Positions 52,349 through 63,916 of a stretch of DNA of 64,000 nucleotides are shown one piece after another. Position 1 is the stretch's first letter, and each line of letters starts with the position of its first letter. A program made the position numbers and the translations under genes. Origin of the DNA: Omphalotus guepiniiformis. Its lineage: Eukaryota; Basidiomycota; Agaricomycetes; Agaricales; Omphalotaceae. Location of the stretch: positions 744,001 to 808,000 of the forward strand of contig JAQOOI010000022.1 in the NCBI GenBank assembly GCA_028554645.1. Reading direction: 5' to 3'. The notes under the pieces were generated by a model, which saw nothing but the letters and a program-made list of their open reading frames with translations, ran no database searches and was not told where the DNA came from.

Positions 52349-54721
52349 CTATATGAGAGCGTCGCCATCTTTCCCCGCCGTAACAAGTTCTCTCCAGTCA
52401 TGTCTCCATTTGTTCATACTAGACCTAAGCTTCTTATCCGTCAACGTTCTCTCAATCCAACCCAAGAAAACGTTCTCGTCTTCCGGGACGAAGAAGGACG
52501 AAAGTAAAGAGAGGACTGTTTCAAAATTGGCTGCAGCGGATGTGATTTGATCTAATAAGAGGTGTTCAATGGGTTGTTCTAAAAAAGCCAGGGAATTTAT
52601 TCTTACCTCGGAAGACCCATATGATCGCTACTGCGACAGCGACGAATACATCTTGCCCCTCTAACAGAAACACATCCCAAAGTCTCAGCTGAGTCTGAAA
52701 CGGCACGCTATTGGAAAACAACGTGATATACCACTTGGTCGCATACGACGTAGTAGAAATCATATGCTTCCTGAACGCATTGTACACGGCAGGAAGCATC
52801 TGCTCAGTGATGCGCTCCTGAACGTAGATCGCCTCGAGTAGGCCGGGAAATCCAGGTGAGAAAATCGTGTGCATAGCATACACATCATGCAGTCGCACCA
52901 GAGCTGAGTAGACTTGCTCGGGAGTAAAGTAACATAGCAGGGTGGCAGCAATAGGTCCCATGCCCTGTACATACCCACATTCCTCACACCGCTGCGAAAA
53001 GGAATGCAGAACATGGAATAACGATCTTTGACCTGCTCCATATCTCGTTCGGAACATGACATGTCCACTTATAGTCCTAGGAACATCCAAGTCGATCTGA
53101 ATGTCATAAGTCGACGGTTTATCCAGTACCTCTCGATAATCTTTCGCAAGCTGATTCATACTTAGGCTGAATTGGTTCTTGGGGTCGGTATGTTGTGAGG
53201 TGAAGCGCGACATGAGCACCTCCCATGCGACGGGCCGCCAGCGGTCAGGAATACCCTTATACGTGCGTTCACGCAGCTTGGCTTCTTTCGAAGGTCTGAC
53301 GTACCAAGCCTGCGCAGCTCCACCTGGATCGGGTTTCTGCGGCCGTAGCATACGCTCCCATTTGCCGATGCGGGAGGTCTCTTTCAGGGGTGGTGGAGGA
53401 GGAGGGAGGGAAGTGAGGGAGGTTCCGGACGTTGGTGCATTTGGTGGGCCGGCGGATATCGGTGAGAGTCGGCGTAGAAGCGGGTTAGTCGGTAAGAGGA
53501 CGAGTCGGTCGTGCGAAGGGACGGTGAAAAAGCCATAACTGCGGAGGAACAAGAAGAATGTTAATATTGTTCGCTTTTACCGTAAGGTTCTTAATAGACA
53601 CTTACCGATCCACAGAAGCTAGTAATTCCAGTTCTTTCTGATCCAACTCTCTTGTTTTCTCCGTCCCGTCACCAAGCGCAGCCTCAGCATGCAATTGAGA
53701 TGCTCGACTGTCACCCACACGAGCACGTGTGCGCTCGACACCCTCCTCGTAACCATCACCCTTGACACCAGATATGTCTAATTGAGCATATGTGTTTCGT
53801 ACATGGAACGCGTCCAAGTCTTCTCCTTCGGAAGGTACGAGAGACGTCTTGCTTGCGGGTGAGCCGACGTATACGGGGTGCTTTAAAGGCAATGGTTTTG
53901 ATGAGGAGGCGGGAGGTACAGTGGGAGCAGGCACTTCGAGAAGCTCGGACGTGCGAGCGGGCGGAGTACCTAGTGGAGTTATCGACCGTGGTATTGAAGG
54001 GAGTTCTCCGTTGGATGCCGCAGACTTTCTCTGAGGACTAGCAGATACACGAGAGTAACGGGAAGGAGAATACGACGACTCTTCAGACCTGCTTGTAGTG
54101 AGGGGCGCTGAGGTGGTAGAAGTGATAGTAGTACGGTAACTCTGTGCTGTGGATGCTCTTCTATGTTCGTTGTACTCGCTGGGCGAGTTGTAGTTAGACA
54201 AGGGCCGAGAATCCCGAAATGAAGTTCTTTGTACAGCTGCTGTAGATCCATTTCAGATACGCTAGTTGGTAAATCCATAGTATGTCCAACATACCAGGTG
54301 AGGTGGCATAGTCGTAATTCGACAGCCTGAACGCATCAGCTTGCACAGCAGCACTCGCAGGGTCTGTCAAATCTATGATTTGAGAATCTTCTTCAAAGTA
54401 CGCCAATTCGCTCTCTAAATTCCCATTCTTCTTTAACAGCGACTTTCTATAGTCGAGCTTGATTTGAGGTGCATCTGTCATCATCCCTGATCCCCAGCTC
54501 GCTCGATTCTGCGGTTCGTCACCGTACATGGAATAAATGGACACGATAGCAGAGTCGGAAGAGCTTCTCTCGGCCTTCTCTGGAGGAAGTCTTGTGACGG
54601 AAGTGGAAGTGGCGGTAGAAGAAAAGGAGATGGCAGGAGAACTGTTGGGTGAATTTGATGAACTTGAACTAGAATAATACGTCGGTGTCGGGGGCACCAG
54701 TGCCAACGACGGCGCGTACAT
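52349..54721 (-). CDS. TBC-domain Rab GTPase-activating protein
   Basis: Predicted 731 residues, exons 54295-54721, 53606-54239, 52607-53538, 52349-52551. TBC proteins accelerate GTP hydrolysis of Rab GTPases with an Arg and a Gln finger. The first ~380 residues are Ser/Thr/Pro-rich and disordered, with a Pro run (PPPPPPP) before the domain. TBC begins near YKGIPDRWRPVAWEVLM; the Arg finger motif is IDLDVPRTISGH and the Gln finger GYVQGM, both intact, followed by YFTPEQVYSALVRL, and RLWDVFLLEG near the end of the domain. The last exon, unusual for a stand-alone frame, supplies the helical tail (NVFLGWIERTLTDKK, RHDWRELV) and ends TAG at 52349. Looks catalytically competent. The partner Rab cannot be told. 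Closest yeast type is Gyp/Msb-like; uncertain. Confidence 0.93.
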
Positions 54722-55737
54722 GCGGGATTATAGCAAGTAAAGAAGGGGTGGTAATCAAAGGAGAGACTGAATTTTGAATGATTTATTTAAGCGACTTGTT
54801 CTCATTATTTTATTACCACAATCATTTGACCAGCCACTTTGCCGCTTGCAATCCTGAAACTCTTGACTTAAGCTTGACTCCTGGACAGTGGAGCAACCCA
54901 ATATGTCAATCAAATTCACTGCTTTTCTCTGTCTTTTACTTACAACTGAACAATGAGGATAAGTATCATCACTCTAATCGTCTTATATTCCTTTCTATCA
55001 CCGCAACTGTCCTCGTTCATCTAACTCAACTAAGAAGACGTTTGCAATTGAAGTTTCCTTTTCCGTGTCCCCGGATGCACGTCTCACACGACAATCTGCC
55101 TTTCTGCCATCTCTCTGTCAATTTTAGTCTTATGACCATCGTGGCACTGTCCACACGGCTGCACGGCCTCTGGGATGAAAGCTGATGAAAGCCAACGGTA
55201 AGTAAGTACCAAGAGACCTCCGACGGTAACCACTGCGCCGTATGATCTCCGCCGCCTATCAGGAATGTTATGCACAGGGTGATGCCCGACTGACCTCCCC
55301 AAACCTCAACTTGAGGACGTGGACATACACGTTTACGCAAATCGAACGAAAGACGCGTGTGGTTATAAGTAACAGCTTGTGCTTGAGCTGTAGGCGAAAA
55401 CCTCATGTCAATATTCTTGGCCATCTCTTAGTCTGGGCCACCTAGGTATAAGGAGTACGTGAACAAAAAAGATTCTGAAGACGTTATATCGAAGCACGTA
55501 CACGATGGCCGATACCCTACGAGTCCGTCTTTTCTAGACCAACTCCTGAGGATGCGGATTTTGGGCATAAACATCACTGACCGTTTCCAGTCCGACGAGC
55601 TGATCCGAGAGATATTGTTGCACATTGAAAGTGCTCATGCTCATGGCTTCCGCGACTTGCGAGACACCAAGAAATGTATATGTGTAATGCGGAGCACATA
55701 AAGATACAAGGTGAATGAATTTAAAAAGTCGAAACGT
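54722..55737. other. Intergenic region with one unassigned short frame
   Basis: About 1 kb upstream of the minus-strand TBC gene and downstream of RNH1. A plus-strand open frame at 55459-55701 (80 residues) and a minus-strand one at 55026-55424 have no recognisable content. Nothing else seen beyond the presumed TBC promoter near 54722-54900. Confidence 0.45.
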
Positions 55738-57314
55738 TCACTCTGATAGCTCAACATTGTCTTCCCATACATCAGCAAAAGCTTCCAAGTCCTGTAAAAC
55801 ATAGGTCAGTTACCGAATACTCTCAGGATTGTAGAAGATTCACCTCTCTACTAAGTTCCATGGTAGATGCTGAAGGTTGTCGGCTTCCTGATGTAGAAGT
55901 CGATACAGTTATAGGGGGTGAAGGGACATCTTCATCGTCGTCATCTTGTACATCAGCATAGGCTGCGAGATCCTATAAAGGTTTGCGTCAGCATCACAAT
56001 TAATTTATGTCAGTCCAGTAATGTACCTCCTCACTAAGTTCAACCACCCCTGCCGAAACACGTCGCCCCAGTTGCTCTCTAGATACAGCAGCAACACGAG
56101 GAGGGACAGCGGCCCCTTCAAAGTCCTCTACCTGACTCACGTTCACCGTGCTGTGATCTTGACTAGCAAGCTCCATCTTTGCCCTTTTCCGCATTCGCCG
56201 CGCCTCTACTCGTGCGATGTTCTCTTCAGCCCGGCGCCTGTAGTCCGCCTCCAAAGACACCCAGTCTCTCTCCTTCATCTCAGGCTCTAAAGTTCCTCGA
56301 TTAGCTAACATGTCCGCTCCTTCGTTGCCCGGGATGCCAACATGGGCCTCGACATGTTGAAGTAGCACTTGCTGTCCATATCTGACCCTGTACTCGAGCA
56401 ATGTTGCAACGTATTGGATCAGTGGCGCATTCTTGACTGGTTGATTACTGGCAGTGTGCCAGTTATTCCTTCTCCATTCATGTATCCATTGCGTTAAACC
56501 TATACATACAGGTTATTGTCGCAGTCACACTTTTCCGAGAGTAGGACACGTACACTTTATGGAATACTTGGAATCGGTCTTGATGATTAATTTGTTCTTC
56601 GTGAAAAATGTCGTCTCCAAAACCCGAGCAATTGCCTACACGTGGAATGTACAAAATGCAGGATATTGCTATAGTCACTCACGCACCACCAATTCCGCCC
56701 TGTTATTAGTTTGATCACCCGGACATCGTTCGTAGATGTTACTGAAATTAAAAAATTAATATGACTCTGACAAACGATATAGTGAAGTGACGCACCGTTC
56801 ATCACCAGGGCCCCAATACACGCCAATTCCCGCAACTGAACCCGCCTGACCATTGCCTTTGCATGCACCATCGCAGTATACTTCAATAGGCGGCCAATCT
56901 TGTTTACCATTCTCCTTCTCATCCACTCCTACTTGATCCGGCCATTTAGTTAAGTCTTCCGAAGCCCGCTTCTTGCCTTTCAAATCATAATCAATTTGAA
57001 CTCCTGACGAACTTGATGCCGAATCAATAGACATAGAGGGCCCAGCCTCTCCCGATGACCCCGAGCTCACAAACAGCGATTCAATATCGCCTGATGCTGC
57101 CCATCTCTCCGCTTCCTCGCGGGAGGGAAATTTCTTGAATTTTGCGGATGCAAATCCATCGATCTGCAATTTGCATTCGTCCCTTTTGAAATGGTACAAA
57201 TCAACAAGAGAGACGACGCAATGAGTTGAATGGAGCTCACCAAGTTAGGTAAACACCTGGTACTCTCCCCTTATGTACCGCGTAGAAAGCAGGTTTAGAC
57301 TTGCGACTACCCAT
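55738..57314 (-). CDS. RNH1: Ribonuclease H1
   Basis: Predicted 417 residues in seven exons (57241-57314, 56796-57182, 56687-56741, 56554-56635, 56027-56499, 55844-55972, 55738-55791). Cleaves RNA in RNA-DNA hybrids (R-loops, primer remnants). The N-terminal hybrid-binding domain is YAVHKGRVPGVYLTW...GFASAKFKKFPSREEAERW. The catalytic domain has its four acidic residues: VYCDGACKGNG (D), NNRAELVV (E), IKTDSKYSI (D) and HVEAHVGIPGNEGADMLA (D near the end). A charged helical linker and an acidic C-terminus follow. The last two exons encode similar modules, ELSEE-DLAAYADV and ELSRE-DLEAFADV, both split at the same place by an intron, suggesting exon duplication. The start is the ATG at 57314; the upstream open frame lacks another ATG. 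Confidence 0.94.
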
Positions 57315-58818
57315 TGCGACTTCTTCTGAATCGTCGAGTAAAGGCGTTGATATAGTCGAGTATTGTGCGAAGAAGAAATCTCGGTTCCTCGTATATCGTT
57401 TTAAGAACCCAGTAATGTTGTTGTTATCTCTCCTGAACACAGAGAGTGAAACTGACAGAGGGGCTCTCACTGCTTTCTCTGGAGATTTCAATTTGAGTTC
57501 AAGCCTTAGGAGGCGAAGAGAGAGGAAAATAAAAGCCACTTTCGAGAAACAGTTTCAAAGCGTAGTACGCTGTTGACGAAACTTAAGGTTAAACGCGCGC
57601 AATAATAATTGTGGCGCTTGAACCTATGATAGTCACGTGCCCGCGCCGGCAAGGACCGTTTTCTAAATTTTGAGACGCTTCGACTTCTTTCCTGCAGTCG
57701 ACGAACACGGCCGCAGTGGCCGCTGCTTCGAGAGTATGTATTCGTCGTTGGAAGGGCTCTGCATCGCTGACAATCCATCCCACTTCAGCCCTAGCGGCGT
57801 CCACTTTCCACCCAACCAGAGGCAGATGCAGCATGACCCACCGCGGCGCTTTATCTCTTCGGTAAGCTCACAGTATAGAGTGTTTACTCTCAGGTGATAT
57901 ATCTAGACGCTATAGTAGATGAAGGCGTTGAGGTCAAATAATTGAAAGAATCAGCCAGCGCTTTTCTTTTACATGGACTTATGACTGCTGCCAAAGTTTC
58001 TCCGCTTTCCTTTGTGAGAACGTTTAATGCAAGGCTCGCCCACTCGGAAACTGGAAGGCTTAATATGCTCGGCTAGTTCATTCTAAAAGTCCGAAATACA
58101 AGGCATTCCCATACGCTCCGGATGATACGACAACACAAGCTTCAAATTTCAACTTGCAGTTCTGATACCGTGCTGACCTGGTGCTGACAGAGTGCTGATA
58201 CCTGGACCCTCCATGTTGGCGGTAGGTAATCCCTTCATCCGAAAATGGGAACGAAGGCATCTTCCGCGAGCACGAGGCCACCTGTACTAAGCGACCTTCC
58301 TTACGTGGACAAGGGCGTCTACCGAATTGGGCACTTTGCTTATACTCCTCTCAAATTGGCACTCGCGCTTTGGCCGTATAAATGTCGTGGAGAAACAGAA
58401 AGGCAAAAGCAACAGACTGGGGTCGCAGGTTCTGCAAACTTGTCTGATATTTGGTCGTCGAAGAACTCGAGGATTTCCATCAGTTACACCTTACTCGATC
58501 ATCGCCGTATACTCCGCCGAACAATTACAAGGTCGGCTCTACCCCATCCATTGTCACCGACATAACAATAGTGCTGTGACGGCGTCTACTTCCTATCACA
58601 CGCTTAGTCTCTGGGCGTAGAGGCTTATTGTGTTGAGTCAATACACACCCACAACTTAAAAGCGAGAGGGTAATAGCGGATACCCTCAGCTGGCTCTTTC
58701 CCTGTTTGCGTCTTGCTACGCATTCACCATTCTAATATCTAATCCCTCTCTCATTCCTCACTTTCTCTACTTCTTCTGTGCGGTATAATCATAATATCCA
58801 TTGCTGGTCATAATCATC
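57315..58818. other. Long intergenic region, no supported gene
   Basis: About 1.5 kb. Upstream of RNH1 it has a CACGTG box at 57634-57639 next to a GC-rich patch. Open frames at 57670-57897, 58245-58565 and 58327-58620 (plus) and 58078-58281 (minus) have no recognisable domains. Overlapping frames of similar size suggest chance or an old degraded gene. The last 150 bp likely form the promoter of the small gene at 58819. Confidence 0.45.
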
Positions 58819-59052
58819 ATGTCTTCTTACACCTACAACGTCCCACCCACCTCACCCACTTGTGGATTTTTCCCTACTGGCATGACGTCCCCTAACGCAT
58901 TCCCCACGTTTCACCAGTCTCCGCGCGACACACATTCGATGTACGCTGCAGCGTTCTCCCCGGCGACCGCTTACTCTAATCAGCCAGCTGGAGGCCAACA
59001 GCAGTCTCAGGGCATACAAAACCCTTTGAAGAAGTTCGTGTCGCGGAAGTAA
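58819..59052 (+). CDS. Small Pro/Ser/Gln-rich protein of unknown function
   Basis: Intronless 77-residue frame with ATG in a good context (atcatcATGTCT). It is rich in Pro, Ser, Thr, Tyr and Gln (SYTYNVPPTSPT, QPAGGQQQSQG) and ends with a basic tail NPLKKFVSRK. An upstream TATA-like stretch (gtataatcataatat) lies about 20-30 bp before the start. Such small disordered proteins are often highly expressed in basidiomycetes, but I know no family. It could also be a chance frame. No signal peptide or cysteines. Confidence 0.45.
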   Translation: MSSYTYNVPPTSPTCGFFPTGMTSPNAFPTFHQSPRDTHSMYAAAFSPATAYSNQPAGGQQQSQGIQNPLKKFVSRK

Positions 59053-59590
59053 AATCACTATCCTATGATTCATGCATCGTTTCATGACATTTACGTTGGT
59101 GCTCGAAACATTATCCATGACCGCACATGCACCGAATGGGTCGAGATGCCTTCGGGCGTCGAAGAAGAGGAACCGGAGGGTTGTCTGAGGGTAGGGGATA
59201 GATATCGATAGATATTGGAAGAATCCCGAAGGTTGTTTTAAGGCGAACGCGTTTTCTTCTGTTTTTTACGAGTGTTGAACACATCTGCATTGTCATCCGC
59301 ATTTTCTTGCATCCATGCATCACTATCATCTGCATCATGTATTCCGTTGACTTATAGCATAGACCTCATATGTATTTTTCCCGAGTTCCAATAATATCGT
59401 TCGAAAGATCTTCGTGGTCAAGCTAAGAAGGAAATTCGGATATTTATACAATCCCAGTTGTTCCGTTATCAAAATAAGCGCCCAAAGCGTTGGATCGGGC
59501 CCGGCCCGAAATTTCCGTCCATGCCAAACAGCCCTTTTTCTCATTCTCCAATCACAAACTAGACCTTGCTCATCGTTCGCCACGACGTTG
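59053..59590. other. Intergenic region upstream of the ING gene
   Basis: 538 bp with repeated gcat-rich words near 59290-59340 (catccgcat, catccatgcat, catctgcat) and a GC-rich patch with gggcccggcccg at 59497-59508. The open frame running into the ING gene from 59414 has only a GTG at its start. Presumed promoter and 5' UTR of the ING gene. Confidence 0.5.
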
Positions 59591-61156
59591 ATGACCATGT
59601 CAACGCTGAGAGCTTCTGCATCTAGCTCTTCAGTTAACCCAGATACTGCTTACTCTCTCGCTCTCCTTTCCGAGTACACCCACACACTAGACTCTCTTCC
59701 CTTGGACCTCTCTCGCAATTTTGCAGACCTCCGAGAACTCGATGCAGTTTTGTCATCCTCCATGGCAGGTATCACCACGAAAATCATCGCGTTGACCGAG
59801 ATGATCGAGAATGGCACGGGTCAGAAGGAGGAGCGTTTATGGCTTCTTACAGAGATTGCTGAGGAGGCTCAGCGACTTAAACCGGGTGGAGAGGACAAGA
59901 TTCGTGTTGCTTGTCAAGCAGCGGATAATCTTAAAGGACACGCCAACCACCTGCGTGCGTTGGCGGAGAATGTTCCACAGTTCGACGCATCGACGTTGAA
60001 CAGGCAGACCACCTACCCTCACGTCGCTCAAAAGTCTTTTATGCCCCTTACGTCGGCTGAGTCTGGAAGACGGAGACGTGGTGGCTACGGATCATTGTTG
60101 AGTGCAACGGATCCTAGTCCAGCCAAGAGAAAGAGAGGTGCACGAGATGATGATATGGGGACACCTAGGAGGGAGAAGGTCTCGGAGAGTAATTCCCGAC
60201 AGCGTAACGGTGCTCGAGCGAAAAAGTACGCTCTTCATTTTCGTCGAGTTCCTTTCCTCCTCATTCACAAGTTTGAAATTCCACTATATAGAACGGACCG
60301 TGCACCATCCCCAGCAGACTCGGTGCTGTCAGTAACGTCGCACATGCTTCCACAACCACAGCAAAATGCAAATGCCGGTAGTTCCTCACGCGGGCATTCA
60401 CACCAAGGATCTCGAGCAGGAAATGGACACAATGGCTCTTCCTCTTCTAACAAGCGGTCTCGTCCGTCAGCTCAACAACGCGGCGCAAGTCCGGTTCACA
60501 ATGACCGCTTCACGGACGTGTACGATCAACGACAAGCCAATCAGTCAAATTCCAATTCTGCGAATTCTCGTCGAGAAGCTTTCAATGTACCTCCGTCATC
60601 CTCACATCCTTCATTACCGTTGCCGTACCATGCGAATGGTACCAATGGTTACGCTCAGTCGTCTGTCCCCGGTTTATCTGGCGTTGTGAACGACTGGAAT
60701 TCGACTCGGAATCAGTTAGAGGGCCCGGGAATGCCTGTGGCAAGGCCCTTTACTGTCATCCCTGGGGCTTCTGGCGTTTTGAATGGAGCTGTTGGCAATT
60801 CAGGAGCGGTTGAAGCTGGAGATGGCGAAGGAGACGGGGAAGGCGAGGGCGATGATAAACCATACTGCTATTGCAATCGCCCAAGCTTTGGTCAGATGAT
60901 TGGCTGCGATGAACCTACTTGTCGGATCGAATGGGTGAGTATATCAAATCACGATCTTTTACCCATCAACTCATCGAATGGTTTTCTGCAGTTCCATGTC
61001 GGCTGTATCGGGATGGTCATACCTCCGGATGGTACATGGTATTGCGATGATTGTCAAGCTCAACGAGAAAAGAAAAATGGTAGGAGGTCAGGTCGTGGTG
61101 GTAAACGGAAGGCTGCGGGGAACCGCTCAGGCGGTCGTAGTACTTCTGGTGCTTGA
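59591..61156 (+). CDS. ING-family PHD-finger chromatin protein
   Basis: Predicted 480 residues, exons 59591-60225, 60292-60934, 60992-61156. ING/Yng proteins read H3K4me3 and anchor histone acetyltransferase or deacetylase complexes (NuA4, NuA3, Rpd3L). The N-terminal ING domain is seen in [27 protein letters not shown] and the following coiled coil. The middle is long, basic and disordered ([10 protein letters not shown], then His/Ser/Asn/Gln-rich). The C-terminal PHD finger has all zinc ligands: [31 protein letters not shown]...WYCDDC, with the intron placed after the Trp of the aromatic cage, then a Lys/Arg tail. The first intron (60226-60291, 66 bp) is a stop-free multiple of three. Start at 59591, an alternative ATG at 59597. 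Which complex cannot be told (longer than yeast Yng2, like Pho23-type). Confidence 0.93.
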   Translation: [521 protein letters not shown]

Positions 61157-61525
61157 TTTAGCACCAGAAAAAAAACATTTTTCGTCTCCTTTGGATTGTA
61201 TTTTATTGTTACTGTAATATTTGGCTTCTTTGGGTGTGCTGTGTATTTACCTAACTTACCTTCAATTGATGACCCCATCTGCAGATATCAGTAGTCCTAG
61301 TGTCATGCTCAGCGGCGTTGAACGAGCACCCTACTAGCGGAGAGGAAGAGGATCGATTTCTCGGATTTGCAAAAACACTTGCCACTCACAAGTACTATCA
61401 GTGCTCCCGATGACCTGCCTCATTTGGTTCGAATTATCTTTTCAGTCTGTGGCGCATGAGCACCGTTGAGGGTGCCTTTGAAGTCTTTTGGGACAACGGA
61501 AGTAATAGTAAGACGCATGTTGTAT
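61157..61525. other. Intergenic region between the ING gene and the tRNA
   Basis: 369 bp, with an A-run (aaaaaaaacattttt) just after the ING stop. No gene or regular structure seen. Confidence 0.5.
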
Positions 61526-61609
61526 GCCAACGTAGCACAATGGTAGTGCGTTGCTTTCCTATTCAAGGCGAATAGGCAAAGGTTGTGGGTTCGAGTCCCA
61601 TCGTTGGTT
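61526..61609 (+). tRNA. tRNA-Arg (anticodon CCT) with a 12-nt intron
   Basis: The 5' GCCAACG pairs with 3' CGTTGGT (acceptor stem with one G-U). The D arm has GCAC/GTGC and the A-box-like tagcacaatggtag; the T arm is GTGGG-TTCGAGT-CCCAT with B box ggttcgagtcc. The anticodon stem TTGCT/GGCAA encloses a loop that is 7 nt only if 12 nt (ttcaaggcgaat) are removed after the base 3' of CCT, the normal place for tRNA introns. T5 run (61630-61634) follows, a Pol III stop. Anticodon choice depends on the intron position; Arg-CCT is the consistent reading. Confidence 0.85.
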
Positions 61610-61808
61610 ATTTGAAAACCTGCGCATCTTTTTAGATCTTCTACATTGAAGGTCAACAAGGTGGTGTGGCAAGCCACCAGTTTATTCGGTAGTCGTTTTT
61701 CAGTTCATATTTTGCAAGGGTACTGATGTGTGCTCTCACATCTAAATATATATAACTTGTACTGTGAATACTAACGGCGCCATGGGCGAGAAGTGTGCGA
61801 GAGCGCTT

Positions 61809-63916
61809 CTATACTAGCTTGTCTACCCAAATCTTCCTACCCGTCTCGTGTGCACATCCATCTGCGTGTGCAAGTCCGCGAACTACTCTCCCACCTCCGC
61901 GTAGTACACCCGACAAAGAAAGGTTAGGACCGGAAGGCACGCCAGTTCCAGCCAAACAGAGTGCAGGGGCTCGTCCGCATCCAGTGTCGGTGACATCAAC
62001 GTCAAACTCTTCCTCATGCTCAACCTCTACAAGCCCCGCAAGTCCTTCACCTTCTTGATCATCCTCGAAATCACTGATAGTTGATCGCGACGGCGACGGT
62101 GAAACAGAGCCATCACCTTTGCTTGAGTTCTTACCGGTTTCGGTGGACCTTTGATACCGCATGACTCTTACTAATTTATTCCTCCAGCTGGCCTTGATCA
62201 GCCCGCGCCTCTTCACTAACAGTGAGATACCTTCAGCCCATCCCCTCTCCCACTCAGATTGAATATCCGCGAGGAGAGAGCCATATACGATCTGCGGGTC
62301 TAGCGGGGCCGTATCATTTGATGCTTCCGGTGCTTCAGGAATGAAGGAAGCAGGGACTACCAGTGTAGTCGTGAGCGATTGGAGAGTTGGAACAGGAGGC
62401 AGGATACGTATGCGTTGAGAACCCTCTAGGTCAAGATGGATCGATGACGATCCAGCCACAGCAGATTGGGAAGTGACAGTAGGGGTTGGATTTTCTGTTC
62501 GCAAAGAGATAGTTGCAGATGCCAGACCTTTCCTTCCCCGGCGCGGAATCTTCGGTGGAGTTGGAGCCCCTTGACGTGGTGAATTTTCCCTATCAGCTGT
62601 CTGTCCTTTGTCCTTCGTGGCATTCAAAGAAGCCAGCTGAGCAGCTAACCAATTTGCCACTTTCTTTTCTCGTTCTTTCGCCTTGTCAACACCAGCCGAT
62701 GCGCATTTATGAGATAATACCCCCCACTCGCGTCCACGATCGCGTACCGATGAATCGCCAAGTAATAATGCACAATCGTCCAAGACAATATGGCTGAGAG
62801 CTGGGTACCGTGCTATTACAGACTGTACATGATTCTCTGTGACGAGGGTAGTAGACGCGTCAAGAAAGGTGAGATGAGGGGAGGGAGTAAGATGTGCCGT
62901 CGGAATGAGTCTGTAATATCTCTCGCGCAAAGTATCCGGGTCAGAACTTGCAGCAATGGGGGCACCAAACGACGGAGGCTGAGGCGGGGGCGACCGCGTG
63001 AGTGCTTGCGTGATATTCCGCCCTGGAAGACGAATACGCAGCGATTTCAAGGTAAGTCTCAGGCCGGGTGACCGGAGAAGTTCAGGTATTGTAGACTCTA
63101 ACTGGAAGAAGACGATTGGCTGTGCAAAGCCTGATCGAAGTGTGCGTTTAGGGAGGCCGAAAGAGAATGAAGGAGGTGGTAGTGGTTCAGAGCCTGCGCT
63201 TGTCTGAGACTCGATAGTCATCGGATCTTGTACGATGGATAAGGTAGGAAGATGTGCTTTCGGCCAGCGTGATATTGCGTTCAGAGTTGGGTCAAAGTAT
63301 GCGCCCTTTGCTTGGGTATCAGGACAATCGGCATGCGTTGAAAAGGGCTACGCTTACACTCATGAACTGGTAATATGTCGCTTCTTGTACACTGCATGAA
63401 CGTCGGGTTAGTTACTCGCACAGACCATTCAGAGGTTACGCACTAAGGCCTGAATCGTAGAGAAAGATATCTCAGCGTCCCGACACATTGAAGGCATCTG
63501 GAATCCTTCGAATGTCTTTCAATATCAAACAGTTCTTCTAGATGCTCCGGAAGAAAATTCGTTGGGCCGATCCATATCGTGAGGGTTTGCAAGTTAGGAA
63601 GCAAGCTAAGCAGATTGAGCACGATTTCTGCATCAGCTGTCCAGGTTTCTAAAGCAAAGGATTGAACCCATCCTAATGCTGGATCGATTTCTGTTTCTCC
63701 ATCGGCATTAGAGATACGACGTTCGCGAAAGCGCCGGTAGAGCTGGATAATCTGTTCCGGACGGGTGATATGAATATCCTGAAAAAGCTGTCGAAGTGGA
63801 AGAAGATGATTCGGTAAGATTCGGGTCAAGGATAAAATAGTTCGCCGTAAATCAGATTTAGGAACATGAGAGAGTACGCATTCATAGAGTTCAGGTGGAA
63901 GTGTTGAGAGCGACAT
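61809..63916 (-). CDS. F-box-like protein of unknown substrate
   Basis: Predicted 668 residues, exons 63444-63916, 63360-63391 (32 nt) and 61809-63310. The first residues MSLSTLPPELYECVLSHVPKSDLRRTILSLTRIL resemble the F-box of basidiomycete proteins (LP.EL...I...), followed by HITRPEQIIQLYRRFRE, and by LRR-like LLPNLQTLTIWI, which suggests a substrate adaptor of an SCF ubiquitin ligase (inference). The large last exon holds SPHLTFLDASTT and a long disordered, basic/acidic Ser/Pro-rich region, with WERGWAEGISLLVKRRGLIKASWRNKL near residue 540. All junctions are GT-AG and in frame. The start is the ATG at 63916. I do not recognise a specific orthologue. Confidence 0.72.

Noticed and set aside
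51925..52401. Minus-strand 158-codon frame with hydrophobic segments
   Set aside because: It overlaps the true last exon of the TBC gene in another frame and has no family resemblance.
57315..57539. N-terminal extension of RNase H1 that could be a mitochondrial presequence
   Set aside because: The frame is open and Arg-rich, but its first codon is GTG and no ATG occurs before 57314. Kept the ATG start; an upstream exon cannot be excluded.
59414..59590. 59-codon extension of the ING protein
   Set aside because: Only a GTG at its start and an unlike composition; the first ATG (59591) gives the normal ING N-terminus.
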